64,000 nt of DNA. Origin: Eubacteriales Family XIII. Incertae Sedis bacterium (GTDB taxonomy: Bacteria > Bacillota > Clostridia > Peptostreptococcales > Anaerovoracaceae). The DNA lies in contig JAISTX010000003.1 of assembly GCA_031272365.1 (NCBI GenBank), positions 24,323 to 88,322 on the forward strand. Direction: 5' to 3'. This document shows positions 17,401 through 22,824 of the stretch, one piece after another (positions within the stretch are counted from its first letter, which is position 1; each line of letters begins with the position of its first letter). Position numbers and translations under genes: made by a program. The notes below the pieces were generated by a model that did no database searches, was not told the origin of the DNA, and saw nothing but the letters and a program-made list of their open reading frames with translations.

Positions 17401-18948
17401 ATCATCCGGCGCTTTACGCTCAATCTGGAAGCTGGCGCCTTGATAGCCTTGAATATTGGAAGTTTGTAGCACGTTTACAACAGCACCGACAGCATTATAG
17501 CCGGATCCGTAGCTGCGCCGCGCTTCAAAATACACTTCCGTGCCCGGCGAATAGAAGGCGTAGGTCGCGTTCGGGATGTTGAGGTTGACCGCGCTACCGC
17601 GCCCGCCCGTCACGATGACCGAGAACTTGGCAGGGCCATCCGTGCCGACCTGCATCCAACCGGTCTTGCCGTTGACGCTGAACGCTGCGTCGTACCACCG
17701 GCTGTCGCCCGTCTTGCCGTCCGCGTAGCCGTTGGAGCGGATCTGCACGTCCGCGCCGGAAAGGATGGCCACCGTGGCGCTACCGCCATGCGTGGTGGTC
17801 GAACCCGGATGCCCAAGCGTGACGGCCGCGTGCGCGCCGCCATGGCTGTTGGCATCGTCCGGATTGGTCTTGTTGATGACCACCTTGGCGTTCTGATGCG
17901 CGGCAAACTGCCGGGAGATGTCGAGCGTCGGAGCGCTACCCTGCAGGTTGATGCCGACGGCCTGCCCGATAAGGTTGAGCGTCGTATCGGAGTTTTCCAA
18001 AAAGTGCACTGCGGCCACGTTGATATGGCCTTTGTCTTCGCCCTGATTGGTGCTGTAGCCGCCGTTCGACGTCCAAACGTTCGTGCCTTTGAAATTGAGC
18101 AGGGAGTTTGGCACGTTGACGAGCGGTGCCGTGGCGCCCGCTGCGCTTGATACGTTTTCGAGCGTGATGTTCCAGCCGTAGGTGTTTGCCTCGTCCGAAG
18201 CATTGATCCCCGTGCTCCGCTTGACGTTGCGGTGGATGATGAAGTGCGACGCCTTGTTGTAGTCGTCGGTACCATTGCTCTTGAAGCTGTTTTTCTTCAC
18301 GACGAGGTTTTTGACGATGAACTGCCTGGGCGGATTGATGTTGCCCACGTCGCCGAGGATGAGGCCCTTGTCAACTTGTTTGCCGAAGTCGAGCGTATGG
18401 CCGCGGCCGTCGATCACCAGATCCGCCGTGCGCGCCGTGAACAGCCCCGCATCGGAAGTAGTGCTGCTGCCGGTATAGGAAATGTCATTCTTGAGGTAGA
18501 TGGCCGTGGTGGCCGCGTTGTCGTACGCCGCCTTGAACTGGTCCCACGTGGAGACTTCCACGTCGCCGTCGCCGAGCGGCTCGATGAGGTCGTCCAGCGC
18601 CTCGATGTCGCCGAAGGCCTGCACCCCCTGCGCATCGGCGCCCGCGCCGCTCTCCGGCAGCACGGCGCCGGGCTCGTCCGGCTCCGCGTCCACCTGCACG
18701 TCCCCCGGCTCGTCCGTCATGTCCACGGGAGCCGTGCCGCCGTCAGGCGCATCCTCGCCCGCAGGCGTGTCCGCCGGCGCGTCCGCCCCGGCTTCCCCCG
18801 TCGCCCCGTCCGTCATTTCCGCCTGCGTTTCCGCAGGCGCGGCCGGCTGCTCGCCGCTCGCCCGTACGCCGACAGGCACAACCGCCTGGGCGACGAGGAT
18901 CGCTGCAATCGCGATGACCGTGAATTTTTCCTTCAAATTTCTCATCAT
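5458..18948 (-). CDS. Giant secreted surface protein with beta-helix, SdrD-like and Ig-like repeats
   Basis: A 4,496-residue predicted cell-surface protein with no recognised enzyme domain. In order: signal peptide (1 to about 31, hydrophobic core VIAIAAILVAQAVVPVG), an acidic Ala/Pro/Glu-rich linker (to about 130), a pectate-lyase-like right-handed helix (about 130-780), mixed Ig-like modules, two SdrD-B-like modules (for example GIAFVDANCDGLYNT) each followed or preceded by pilin-like isopeptide-type domains (VLEYRLSFTLPEDL, EMLQYKIRFEVPESL), then long arrays of DUF5011-type Ig modules (SDxxGN, YTVTDS, GRYV) alternating with a GGY-containing module. The last 120 residues hold three hydrophobic segments and no LPXTG. 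Probably an adhesin; function is inference. The start is ATG 18948, with a second ATG directly after it. Confidence 0.9.
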   Translation of the reverse strand: MMRNLKEKFTVIAIAAILVAQAVVPVGVRASGEQPAAPAETQAEMTDGATGEAGADAPADTPAGEDAPDGGTAPVDMTDEPGDVQVDAEPDEPGAVLPESGAGADAQGVQAFGDIEALDDLIEPLGDGDVEVSTWDQFKAAYDNAATTAIYLKNDISYTGSSTTSDAGLFTARTADLVIDGRGHTLDFGKQVDKGLILGDVGNINPPRQFIVKNLVVKKNSFKSNGTDDYNKASHFIIHRNVKRSTGINASDEANTYGWNITLENVSSAAGATAPLVNVPNSLLNFKGTNVWTSNGGYSTNQGEDKGHINVAAVHFLENSDTTLNLIGQAVGINLQGSAPTLDISRQFAAHQNAKVVINKTNPDDANSHGGAHAAVTLGHPGSTTTHGGSATVAILSGADVQIRSNGYADGKTGDSRWYDAAFSVNGKTGWMQVGTDGPAKFSVIVTGGRGSAVNLNIPNATYAFYSPGTEVYFEARRSYGSGYNAVGAVVNVLQTSNIQGYQGASFQIERKAPDDVDRMWKYDWNNCGDGSRHMAGIYFSSNKNTFAFTEGAVCYIHNAGDQEENATHLNRADSCGILFDLSNDNAVTVSGYKSAMEIYADNGPAIFNNNGYNFKLNLGPESIFVAHGAPQLREADDGVIDGYNYAFTMDQPRYFDIASTSKNLGWLGTTESGDMGPPALSMWKYLGGNNYINMKQTAFRVWDIQQGATPVNSWTPKSPNPNVDGYEKGRAFETTADHAYYVGDYYFDVPAYGANLTQVADWRTVDSALTVPGFSSRFHIGGLARISANNAPPYIKDIVPIENTDKKLGVIVYVPEGLDDVGKPADTGDSTVIVAEYDRNGNPTGRTFSASTQASADLYGTTYEGIAIVDLGDFAKEGYSYRVSDVWRGRPEQNHAYAIHADLARRPDSLGGSVTVTDSVAPKPLTVETDPLYANRSLLEGTWSVYANNNGDRELAGSLAPVKLIAAKNGEIIKNAGGAVVEGMLNPDGTWRYDIPSNIQLAANDEIRLLLTDTHGNQNPLADTVYHDDTLPGGAKVIVEAARYDITGTNAVLGLEQAKQVKTAADLIAVLKAKGVDYTKPGSDKSTAIEVVADKTNYLYGDKAQPGDYTVRLCITEKPVFVEEFTVHVTSAPYVEQGQNYFIEYTPVTTRHNLAAAGAVDGATLIADAQVASFKIESWDGGKLQTSNATTVFDSKDFHANTADYDDVFIVHVQQEPATKAQVPWYVYDGKAPVISGADPVSVPLGGSFDPAAGVSASDDFDGDVTSGIQIFLGDRNSSAAYGGANAIDTSSKGLYWVTYRVTDSDDHETVVERTVAVGYAVGSKYILDAEDFSVSSGDIPADDAAKDAQIKSLSGAQAWNISDHQPANGVVKVADKKKYTKLAKNQAEKTEEVVLGCEGDDQLSMPVQAHIVGGIIEGVLWEDLNADGVVGGDENKRFAGKTVKLFKESDLVHPVQTTFTESDGSFSFAVCDGKYVVQFANLSPYALTNTDTATRMSEALVVDYDQSGSYVITRNGGYAWPDTDGFGSNFAKEVWNPEKEGGAGYDTGRTVTDSTEVLEYRLSFTLPEDLSGYGELKIRDIMDVNLDYAQDVKDAAVVKINGQKVTLKNGDVQTGVFNDNGTLLQTVTYGITDFEGLEGATVEFILKARLVKLGDEWPTAVTNRGQLILNPDYEGDESELDEGEEGGEAPEDVWQTGPAIDNTGRIFGIAFVDANCDGLYNTADGDTALGGVGVVLYKWNGQKYTAAEGGVQTTKPDGTYRYEVGEGLYQLRFVTPQGDRGITTAAPNAGVNGLVEGISIELGEAAVQTKRVDVGYGTPKDDIALDLRKSFEKLVKTSDIEGGAVYGSNYTVTDFNEMLQYKIRFEVPESLAGFANIKIKDVMSDGLRLADVSGMDSADAWNVKLMVGNTEVTECTRVQSGSEVSFTFDPELIGKYLSGHEKKPGGNATEVYMIVRASLAQDGEGNYPTEATNKGYLIVNGMTPDGEKGLELPVAGMPPEITLTERPLVIRQTAAPHEMTDAEIKAKLKVEDDYDDLTADDVSYTLAGGVTSIDTRYVGVYSATYTVSDSQGNEAEPKTRAIVVTDGRYVIDENAGVVIGARNFAAEKNAVDGSDAQVLLWSFAEAFDFDGAAIEAITVAKPQDYTANPQPKAYAFTLAATGAEGKEARKEITGTVIDGHVDTGVKDSKYAVYAYDFSVTNTVAAKILAKDTDKQLIEQARAGIVLLTPDANPDAKATVKDRGGFAATAKANPGYLVVYGVDKDSARGVEADGAVTADQPPVLSVTTPVEVAKGAAFDPMAGVSAVDPEDGVLTSSVTVSRDGGDYAQHPIDTDAVGIYALTYSVTDEGDNTVTAPRIVVVNDGRYVVGTDRVLTAHGFVTKLSDVTDDPAGIKAEILSKSGAKLYDGKTGAEVQAVSVAKDGGYKKEAGEYAGIEIEGVNTVNPPTALKKGVTAKVVDAEEITTGPGDAETGDNYSLWANNLTFTTAEAHALLAMAGADAQIIALAKAEAVHILADGTLADATATVADRGGFEAKAGQYTVTFAVQETRAGNDYSVKLPILVTVGESELPTLTMNKPQVYPISSEAGKLTDAQILAGVSAEDSLGHDLTGDVEYTAVNGGAIEIPANVAGVTQVRYTVTDAVGGSRTDTRAIIIDDGSFVWDEEYILQAKNFVIEAKDVVAGAAQIKAESDAKAWNTKGESVDVDVTDNGGYAAAEGAYTPTLAVAAHRDLSKQITALVLGSGWTLGDRYAIYAHDFEKTISQVTGTPEEAKQAAEAKAVCIDVMHGDFGKPADVDVAELGGYETVHAGRYTVVFEVKAETATKARVTADVDNGEIPVIAFSERPLVVEQTPVSHEMTAAEIKAALSVSDAEDGVILPTSVKYTLANGVSAIDTKHVGVYSATYTVKDSHGNDAVPATRAIVVTDGRYIIDENAEVILGARNFAAEREVVDGSATQVRSWSYAEAYDFDGADITASVVVSMPQGYGAKPAPGAYDFTLTVSGVGGQSASKDITGTIKSGHVDPGVKDSKYAVYASDFSVTTTEAADILADTTQQRFIDEAKAGVILLTPDADPAAKVTVKSQGGFEAVVNTAGYPVVYGVDKDSTRGVLIKAFVTADTPPVLTATTPVELEVGTGRVVKDGVATDIVFNAQSTGVVVFDKEDGAAIADALVVTGTVNTAKAGLYNLSYSVTDAGGSTATAQRVVVVNDGRYVVGAERVLYAKGFVTKLDDVTDGASQADIDADILAKSGAKVYDGTTGATIDVVSVSRDGGYKKEVGLYDGIEIEGIDTNSPGALLHKGIAAEVIDAEELVTGPVDPAKGDSYAIWANHLTLTTAEAQKLLADGDDAIIGAAGADARHILASGAITGATVDVADLGGLKAENGEYDIVFGVYETLAGGTYKVTVAVTATVGDTPAPTLTMNKPQVYQKATAKGNLTDEQILAGVSARDSLGRDITDGVAYTATDGSEIAIPADVAGVTQVKYTATDSVGGKKSDTRAIIVDDGSFDWDAHYILSGKSFVIAKGDVATSDKESQILAESGAAAWDTKGAAKTAAVQTGGGYTAAAGTYTPVLTISEYPTMTKTVKALVYDDSQGGNGTNGDKYAMTAKGFRLNIREAKAMLALSSDAEGYLAALKEAKNANVKSYQRTNGLTEAGTIALESDGGFSEVGAASLVDGYEQTFTLTFRVAEEPETQISVAMLVSNANKPVLHVPAVKQIPVGGAFPVGAQADTEPSYMQGVFATDEEDDNAALSAGISFTGTVDAEKEGFYKVTYTVTDSDDNTVAKSGMVLVGDSWVIDPDGEYAINASSFTKRLGQVTGSEEEAVRYAGAVAIDLRQTLAGGEDNPGFGAAVPVSVADFGGYDDCVHGMFDIVLAVTDKETVTIPVKATVIPGSFPTLVVPPVRQIAKGAVFGDAEYRADVSASDEEDGDLTAQVAYGETVVPGAEGFYVVPYTVTDSDHNAVAASSVVLVGDEWVLGDGYAIRAVDFTKTRGQVSGTDEEMLTSAEVWAVCTDPSMEDFGKAVEAKVKDNGGYCSTVGTYNITFAVSDRDSVTTQIKAMVCTGEEPILTVPAVKQIAVGETFGEAEYRDGVTADDHEDGDLTAAVKFDAPVNPDKAGYYKVNYEVTDSDFNTVKKSCIVLVGDEWVVADGYAIRAYGFSKRVGQVLGTAEELISTAKAQAVCVTQDSQDFGKAVPVLVKDDDGYIADHLAKKAGTHSVVFAVKAKQTVRTTVRVKVEAGNPPKLNVPATRTLQADDSFNAMDGVTATDVEDGNLTSRVTFTGFVDTSNGGTYRVTYTVVDSDYNEVTAVCDVKVEKKEEPVAAVHHSHSETILREVTERIIETIREVAPEPIKELLPQPEVIAPDETPQAMPVEPDPSWALLNLIASLFGLAFLFLVFRRKQMIEKVEEKQRKKAKRFAIGVFLAAAANIIFFAATEPMLTNPVVVGDRYTVWSFVILAATVALTMLTAKYATEKAEEEAPENEEMKALIDYV
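6030..7830 (-). repeat. Four C-terminal DUF5011-type units of the giant surface protein
   Basis: Four units of about 170-190 codons begin with variants of P-x-L-x-VPAVKQI (PVLHVPAVKQI, PTLVVPPVRQI, PILTVPAVKQI, PKLNVPATRTL), near 7830, 7255, 6745 and 6215. Each has an Ig-like part with ED-G-D/N-LT and YTVTDSD. In the first three the Ig part is followed by a part of the type GYAIRAxxFxKxxGQVxGT ending in a GGY stretch; the fourth ends after its Ig part. Confidence 0.75.
7890..12950 (-). repeat. Two tandem 2.5-kb super-repeats inside the giant surface gene
   Basis: About 840 codons recur twice in a row. Landmarks: ERPLV at 12916-12930 and again at 10399-10413; the DNA block with GTTTTCATCAATAA at 12661 and 10141 (offset 2,520 bases); MNKPQVY coding sequence ending at 11220 and 8682 (offset 2,538). 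Each copy runs through the same order of modules (ERPLV, GRYV-IDENA, GVKDSKYAVYA, TPPVL, GFVTKL, MNKPQVY). The second copy diverges near its end. Boundaries are approximate. Confidence 0.85.
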
Positions 18949-19098
18949 GTTTCCATCCCACTCTGCTTACTACAACTTTTCCCCAATGAAAACTAGCCGT
19001 ATATAAAAACGGATACAACTCGATATCATTGCAACAACTCGCTCTTTTGAGTTCCCCTAATAACATGCCACAAATCAGAACGTGGCGGTAGTATTGTT

Positions 19099-19128
19099 AT
19101 TATAATACCATTATATTCGAATTGTAAA
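19099..19128 (-). promoter_or_regulatory. Promoter of the giant surface gene
   Basis: On the minus strand TTTACA (19123-19128) and TATAAT (19099-19104) are separated by 18 bases in an AT-rich stretch unlike its surroundings. Transcription would start near 19092 and give a 5' leader of about 140 bases before ATG 18948. The ribosome site in front of that ATG is weak (GGGATGG). The whole gap 18949-19246 is a divergent promoter region and holds no gene. Confidence 0.6.
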
Positions 19129-19213
19129 CAGAAATTATAATATTTTTTCTAATAAATTTTCGAAGGATTTATCATTTTGCTCCCAGCGTATTCCCGGATG
19201 GGTGATGTTGTTA

Positions 19214-19219
19214 TATAAT
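19214..19219 (+). promoter_or_regulatory. -10 element of ahcY
   Basis: TATAAT lies 27 bases before the ahcY ATG, with AGGAAG at 19235-19240 as ribosome site. The -35 position at 17-base spacing is TTCCCG, a poor match, so promoter strength or an activator need is unclear. Confidence 0.45.
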
Positions 19220-19246
19220 AGGAAGGAAAGTGAAAGGAAGTGAACG

Positions 19247-20554
19247 ATGAACTACGATATCAAGGACATCTCGCTCGCGCCCTCCGGGGAGCGGAAGATC
19301 GCGTGGGTGCGCGACCACATGCCGCTGCTGCGCGCGATGGAGAAGAAGTACGCGGGGCTGCCCGCGAAGGAGAAGCCGCTCGCCGGCGTGAAGATCAGCC
19401 TGTCGGTGCACATGGAGGCGAAGACGGCCTACCTCGTGCGCGTGCTGACGTGGGCGGGGGCGCAGATGCAGGCGATGGGCTGCAACGTGCTGTCCACGCA
19501 GGACGACGTGGCCGCGGCGCTCGCGAAGGGGCGCACGAAGGGGCAGGACGCGAAGGACCACGGCGGGCCGGCCGTAGGCGGCGTGCCCGTCTTCGCCATC
19601 CACGGCGAGAGCGAGAAGAGTTATTTCAAGCATGCGGCGGACTGCCTCTCGCACCGCCCGAACATCATCGTCGACGACGGCGGCGACCTGACGCACATGC
19701 TGCACGCGGTCAAGCCCGGCCTCGCGAAGGAGATGTGGGGCGGCTGCGAGGAGACGACGACGGGCGTCATCCGGCTGAAGGCGCTCGAGGCCGAGGGGCT
19801 GCTCAAGTTCCCGATGGTCGCGGTGAACGACGCGCGGTGCAAGCACCTGTTCGACAACCGCTACGGCACGGGGCAGAGCGTGTGGGACAGCATCCTGCGC
19901 AACACCAACCTCATCGTCGCGTCGAAGACGGTCGTGGTCGCGGGCTACGGCTGGTGTGGGCGCGGCATCGCGATGCGCGCGGCGGCGCTCGGGGCAGCCG
20001 TCATCGTGACGGAGATCGACGCGGTCAAGGCGATGGAGGCGCGCATGGACGGCTACCAGGTGATGCCGATGGAGCAGGCCGCGCCGCTCGGGGACATCTT
20101 CCTCACGGCGACGGGCTGCAAGGACGTCATCACGCTCGCGCACATGGCGAAGATGAAGGACGGCGCGATCCTCGGCAACGCCGGGCATTTCAACGTCGAG
20201 ATCGACATGGAAGGACTGTCAAAGAAATGCGTTGACAGATATCCGGCCCGCGCGGCGATCGAGACATTCGTGCTGAAAAACGGCAAGCGCGTGCACGTGG
20301 TCGCGGAGGGGCGGCTGCTCAACATCGCGGGCGCGGACGGGCACCCGGCAGAGATCATGGACCTGTCGTTTGCGGTGCAGTTCCACTCGGTGATGTACGT
20401 GATGAAAAACCACGCGAAACTCGAAAACAAGGTCTACGACGTGTCAAACGAAATAGATGACATCGTTTCGCGCACCCGGCTCGCGGCCTGGGGCGTCAAG
20501 ATCGACAGGTTGACAAAGGAGCAGGAGAAGTACCTGAGCTCGTGGTCGGTATAG
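19247..20554 (+). CDS. ahcY: Adenosylhomocysteinase
   Basis: S-adenosyl-L-homocysteine hydrolase splits SAH, the by-product of methylation, into adenosine and homocysteine using tightly bound NAD. The 435 residues are slightly longer than the short Thermotoga/archaeal-type enzymes and lack the C-terminal extension ending in Tyr seen in long forms; the end reads LTKEQEKYLSSWSV. Seen: SVHMEAKTAYLV, GCEETTTGV, VNDARCKHLFDNRYGTGQS with the substrate Lys/Asp region, the NAD-binding GYGWCGRG, and GNAGHFN. It is a single gene facing the end of the catabolic operon, 19 bases from rpiB. No SAH riboswitch fold was recognised upstream. Confidence 0.96.
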   Translation: MNYDIKDISLAPSGERKIAWVRDHMPLLRAMEKKYAGLPAKEKPLAGVKISLSVHMEAKTAYLVRVLTWAGAQMQAMGCNVLSTQDDVAAALAKGRTKGQDAKDHGGPAVGGVPVFAIHGESEKSYFKHAADCLSHRPNIIVDDGGDLTHMLHAVKPGLAKEMWGGCEETTTGVIRLKALEAEGLLKFPMVAVNDARCKHLFDNRYGTGQSVWDSILRNTNLIVASKTVVVAGYGWCGRGIAMRAAALGAAVIVTEIDAVKAMEARMDGYQVMPMEQAAPLGDIFLTATGCKDVITLAHMAKMKDGAILGNAGHFNVEIDMEGLSKKCVDRYPARAAIETFVLKNGKRVHVVAEGRLLNIAGADGHPAEIMDLSFAVQFHSVMYVMKNHAKLENKVYDVSNEIDDIVSRTRLAAWGVKIDRLTKEQEKYLSSWSV

Positions 20555-20561
20555 AAAGGCG

Positions 20562-20589
20562 CGCCGCGGCGGGTCACCCGCGCGCGGCG
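20562..20589. terminator. GC hairpin between convergent ahcY and rpiB
   Basis: A 12-pair hairpin with one bulge (arms 20562-20573 and 20577-20589, loop TCA) sits directly after the ahcY stop and covers the rpiB stop codon. It has no clear T run on the + strand; on the - strand it is followed by CCTTTCTAT. It may terminate or stabilise either transcript. Confidence 0.45.
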
Positions 20590-21014
20590 TCGTACTCCTT
20601 GTAGCGCGCCACCTTGGGCGCAGAGGGCGAGGCCTCGTCGAAGGAGAGCCCCAGCCAGGTTTTCAATAGCTCCACGGCGAGCTTCTCGCCGAGCGTGAAC
20701 GCGCCGAAGCACGCGATGTTGGCGTTGTTGCTGAGCTGCGCGCGCTGCGCGGAGTACACGTCCGCGAGCAGGGCGGCGTACGCGCCCTTGACCTTGTTGG
20801 CCGCGATGCTGACGCCGATGCCGGTGCCGCACACCAGCACGCCGCGGTCGCAGCGCCCGGCGGCGACGTCCTCCGCCACGCGGATGGCCGTGTTCGCGTA
20901 GATGTCGTCGCTGTGCCCGAAGTCCACGACCTCGTGGCCGAGCTTCCCGCATTCCGCCATCAAAACGGTTTTCAGCGCGGAGGCGTTCGGGTCCCCGCCA
21001 ATCGCAATTTTCAT
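20574..21014 (-). CDS. RpiB/LacAB-family sugar-phosphate isomerase
   Basis: Aldose-ketose isomerase of the ribose-5-phosphate isomerase B family, 146 residues. The active-site region CGTGIGVSIAANKVKGAYAA with the catalytic Cys is intact. Two canonical RpiB sites differ: the N-terminal DHAG motif is replaced by GGDPNAS, and the usual H-N-x-A-N reads SNNAN. The C-terminal SAPKVARYKEY is typical of this subgroup. These changes fit a substrate other than ribose 5-phosphate. As last gene of an operon with an erythritol-type dehydrogenase and DhaK/DhaL, it could convert erythrulose 4-phosphate to erythrose 4-phosphate, as reported for RpiB-like isomerases of erythritol and threitol pathways. That role is inference. 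Confidence 0.85.
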   Translation of the reverse strand: MKIAIGGDPNASALKTVLMAECGKLGHEVVDFGHSDDIYANTAIRVAEDVAAGRCDRGVLVCGTGIGVSIAANKVKGAYAALLADVYSAQRAQLSNNANIACFGAFTLGEKLAVELLKTWLGLSFDEASPSAPKVARYKEYDAARG

Positions 21015-21032
21015 ATTATATTATTCCTCCTC

Positions 21033-22160
21033 CTATATCGCTTTGATGAATTCGTCTATGTAGCGGATCGCGGCGCCGGCCGCGATGGCGTCGCTCTTCC
21101 ATTTGCAGACCTGGACGTAGTCCGCGTTGTCCTCGAACGGGGTCAGGTTCGCGAGCAGCCCCTTGAGCTTGGCCAGGTGCGCGTCCATGTAGGCGCCGAC
21201 GTAGCCGCCGAGGATGATGTTGCAGTCGAAGAGCATCCGGGTGTTGTTGACGGCGAGGGCGAGGTGGTACAGGTAGGTGGTGAAGGTCTTCTCGCACTCG
21301 GGGTCCTTCTGCTCGAGCTTCTTGAAGAAGATGTCGAGGTCCTCGTCCTTGCCGAGGCCCTCGGTCAGGCGCAGCGCGCTGCAGTACGGGTCGACGCAGC
21401 CCTTCTGGCCGCAGTAGCATTTCCGGCCGTTCGGGATGATGCGGATGTGGCCGACCTCGCCGCTCCGGGGGCCGTCGCCGCCGTAGGGCTCGCCGTACAG
21501 CCGCACGGAGCCGCCGACGTAGTTGCTCAGGGAGATGTAGAACGCGTCGTCCATCTCCGGGTTGAGCCACGTCTCCGCGAGGCAGGCCGCGTTCGCGTCC
21601 TTGATGAAGGCGCACGTGTAGGGGATGAACCGCTCGAAGTTTTCCACCTTGAGGCCGCAGAAGTTCATCATCGTCATGCCGTAGAAGATCTCGCGGCCCT
21701 GCGTCGTCGTCAGGCCCGGGATGCCGATCCCCACGCCGAGGATCTGGTCGTCCGTGAAGCCGTTCTCCTCGACCTGCGCCCTCAGCAGCTCGCCGACGTA
21801 GCGGTGGTACGACTCCTTCAGCGAGAACAGCCGGTAGACGCGGTTGCGCGAGAGCGTCTCCCCGGCGAGGTTGACGGAGAGGACGGTGATGTGGTGCTTG
21901 GTGATGTCGATGCCGAAGGCGACCTTGGCCGTCTTGTTGATCGAATAACGTATGGCCTTGCGGCCAACCGCGTTGCCGGACGACCCGCTCTCGATGATGA
22001 GGTTCTCGGCCAGCAATTCGTTGATGTTCATCGTGACCGTCGGTAGGCTGAGCCGCAGCCTGTTGACAATCTCCTGCTTTGACAGGTTCCCTTCTTTGTG
22101 GAGGATCGAGTAGATATCGTTCCTGTTTTGTTTTTTTATCTCGACTACGGTGACGGACAT
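21033..22160 (-). CDS. ROK-family transcriptional regulator
   Basis: Sugar-responsive repressor of the NagC/XylR type. Start set at ATG 22160 (MSVTVVEIKK), nine bases after the dhaL stop; the open frame continues upstream but only into dhaL. N-terminal winged helix: NRNDIYSILHKEGNLSKQEI with recognition region SLPTVTMNINELL (about residues 10-55). Then the actin-like ROK fold: FGIDITKHHITVLSVNLAGE, GVGIGIPG, and the zinc site with CYCGQKGCVDPYCS preceded by GEVGHI. The 375 residues match ROK regulators rather than shorter kinases. It probably controls its own operon in response to the transported sugar or polyol. Confidence 0.92.
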   Translation of the reverse strand: MSVTVVEIKKQNRNDIYSILHKEGNLSKQEIVNRLRLSLPTVTMNINELLAENLIIESGSSGNAVGRKAIRYSINKTAKVAFGIDITKHHITVLSVNLAGETLSRNRVYRLFSLKESYHRYVGELLRAQVEENGFTDDQILGVGIGIPGLTTTQGREIFYGMTMMNFCGLKVENFERFIPYTCAFIKDANAACLAETWLNPEMDDAFYISLSNYVGGSVRLYGEPYGGDGPRSGEVGHIRIIPNGRKCYCGQKGCVDPYCSALRLTEGLGKDEDLDIFFKKLEQKDPECEKTFTTYLYHLALAVNNTRMLFDCNIILGGYVGAYMDAHLAKLKGLLANLTPFEDNADYVQVCKWKSDAIAAGAAIRYIDEFIKAI

Positions 22161-22168
22161 GCTCTTTT

Positions 22169-22807
22169 TCAGATCTGTTTCGCGATCCCTTCCATCATGG
22201 ACTTCAGCAATAGGTAGCACGAGGTCGCGCCCGCGTCTATGACGCCCCGGGAACGCTCGCCGAGCCGGCTGGAGCGGCCGAATTTCGCCACGAGGTCCTT
22301 CGTGGACTCCTGGCCCTCCTTCGCCGCGAACGTCGCCGCCAGCAGCGCTTCGGCGAAGCCCTTGCCTTCCGCCTCCGCCTCGGTCAGCGCGTCCACGGCC
22401 GGGGCGAGCGTGTCGACCAGCGTCTTGTCGCCGACCTTCGCGTCGACGATCGCCTCCAGGCCCTCCAGCCCCGCGCGCATCATCTGCGCGAAAAGCGCGA
22501 GGTCTATGGTGTCGTTCCCGTCGCCCGCGTCTGCCATTTCCATGAAGATTGTACCATAAATCGGCCCCATCGAGCCGCCGATTTCCTCGAGCAGCACCGC
22601 GCCCAGCTCGGAGAGCCCGTCCGTGAAGGCGATGTCGCCCGACAGATGCCGCTCGCCGAACAGGCTGAAGCCCTTGTTCATGTTCATCCCGTGGTCGCCG
22701 TCCCCGATCAGCCCGTCGATCTCCCCGAGGTAGTCCTTGTTCTCCTGGATGGTCTCCACCATGCCGCGCAAAATCGGCGCGCCGTTCTTGTTTTCAAATG
22801 CTTGCAT
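22169..22807 (-). CDS. dhaL: Dihydroxyacetone kinase subunit DhaL
   Basis: Nucleotide-binding phosphoryl-transfer subunit of a dihydroxyacetone-type kinase, 212 residues. Seen: GLIGDGDHGMNMNKG with the Mg-binding aspartates, GGSMGPIYG, GDKTLVDTLAPAVDAL and GRSSRLGERSRGVIDAGA, the last being the lid/nucleotide region. AGGAGG lies five bases before ATG 22807, and dhaK ends 17 bases upstream. No DhaM (PTS phosphoryl donor) is encoded nearby, so it is open whether this pair uses PTS-derived phosphate or ATP directly. In this operon the ketose substrate may be erythrulose rather than dihydroxyacetone. Confidence 0.94.
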   Translation of the reverse strand: MQAFENKNGAPILRGMVETIQENKDYLGEIDGLIGDGDHGMNMNKGFSLFGERHLSGDIAFTDGLSELGAVLLEEIGGSMGPIYGTIFMEMADAGDGNDTIDLALFAQMMRAGLEGLEAIVDAKVGDKTLVDTLAPAVDALTEAEAEGKGFAEALLAATFAAKEGQESTKDLVAKFGRSSRLGERSRGVIDAGATSCYLLLKSMMEGIAKQI

Positions 22808-22824
22808 TTCGGCCTCCTATTGTA

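Noticed and set aside
5458..18948. LPXTG sortase signal in the first giant protein
   Set aside because: No LPXTG or variant near the C-terminus; the end has three hydrophobic segments instead.
18949..19246. SAH riboswitch before ahcY
   Set aside because: The gap is AT-rich with a promoter and ribosome site; I see no conserved SAH-riboswitch core.
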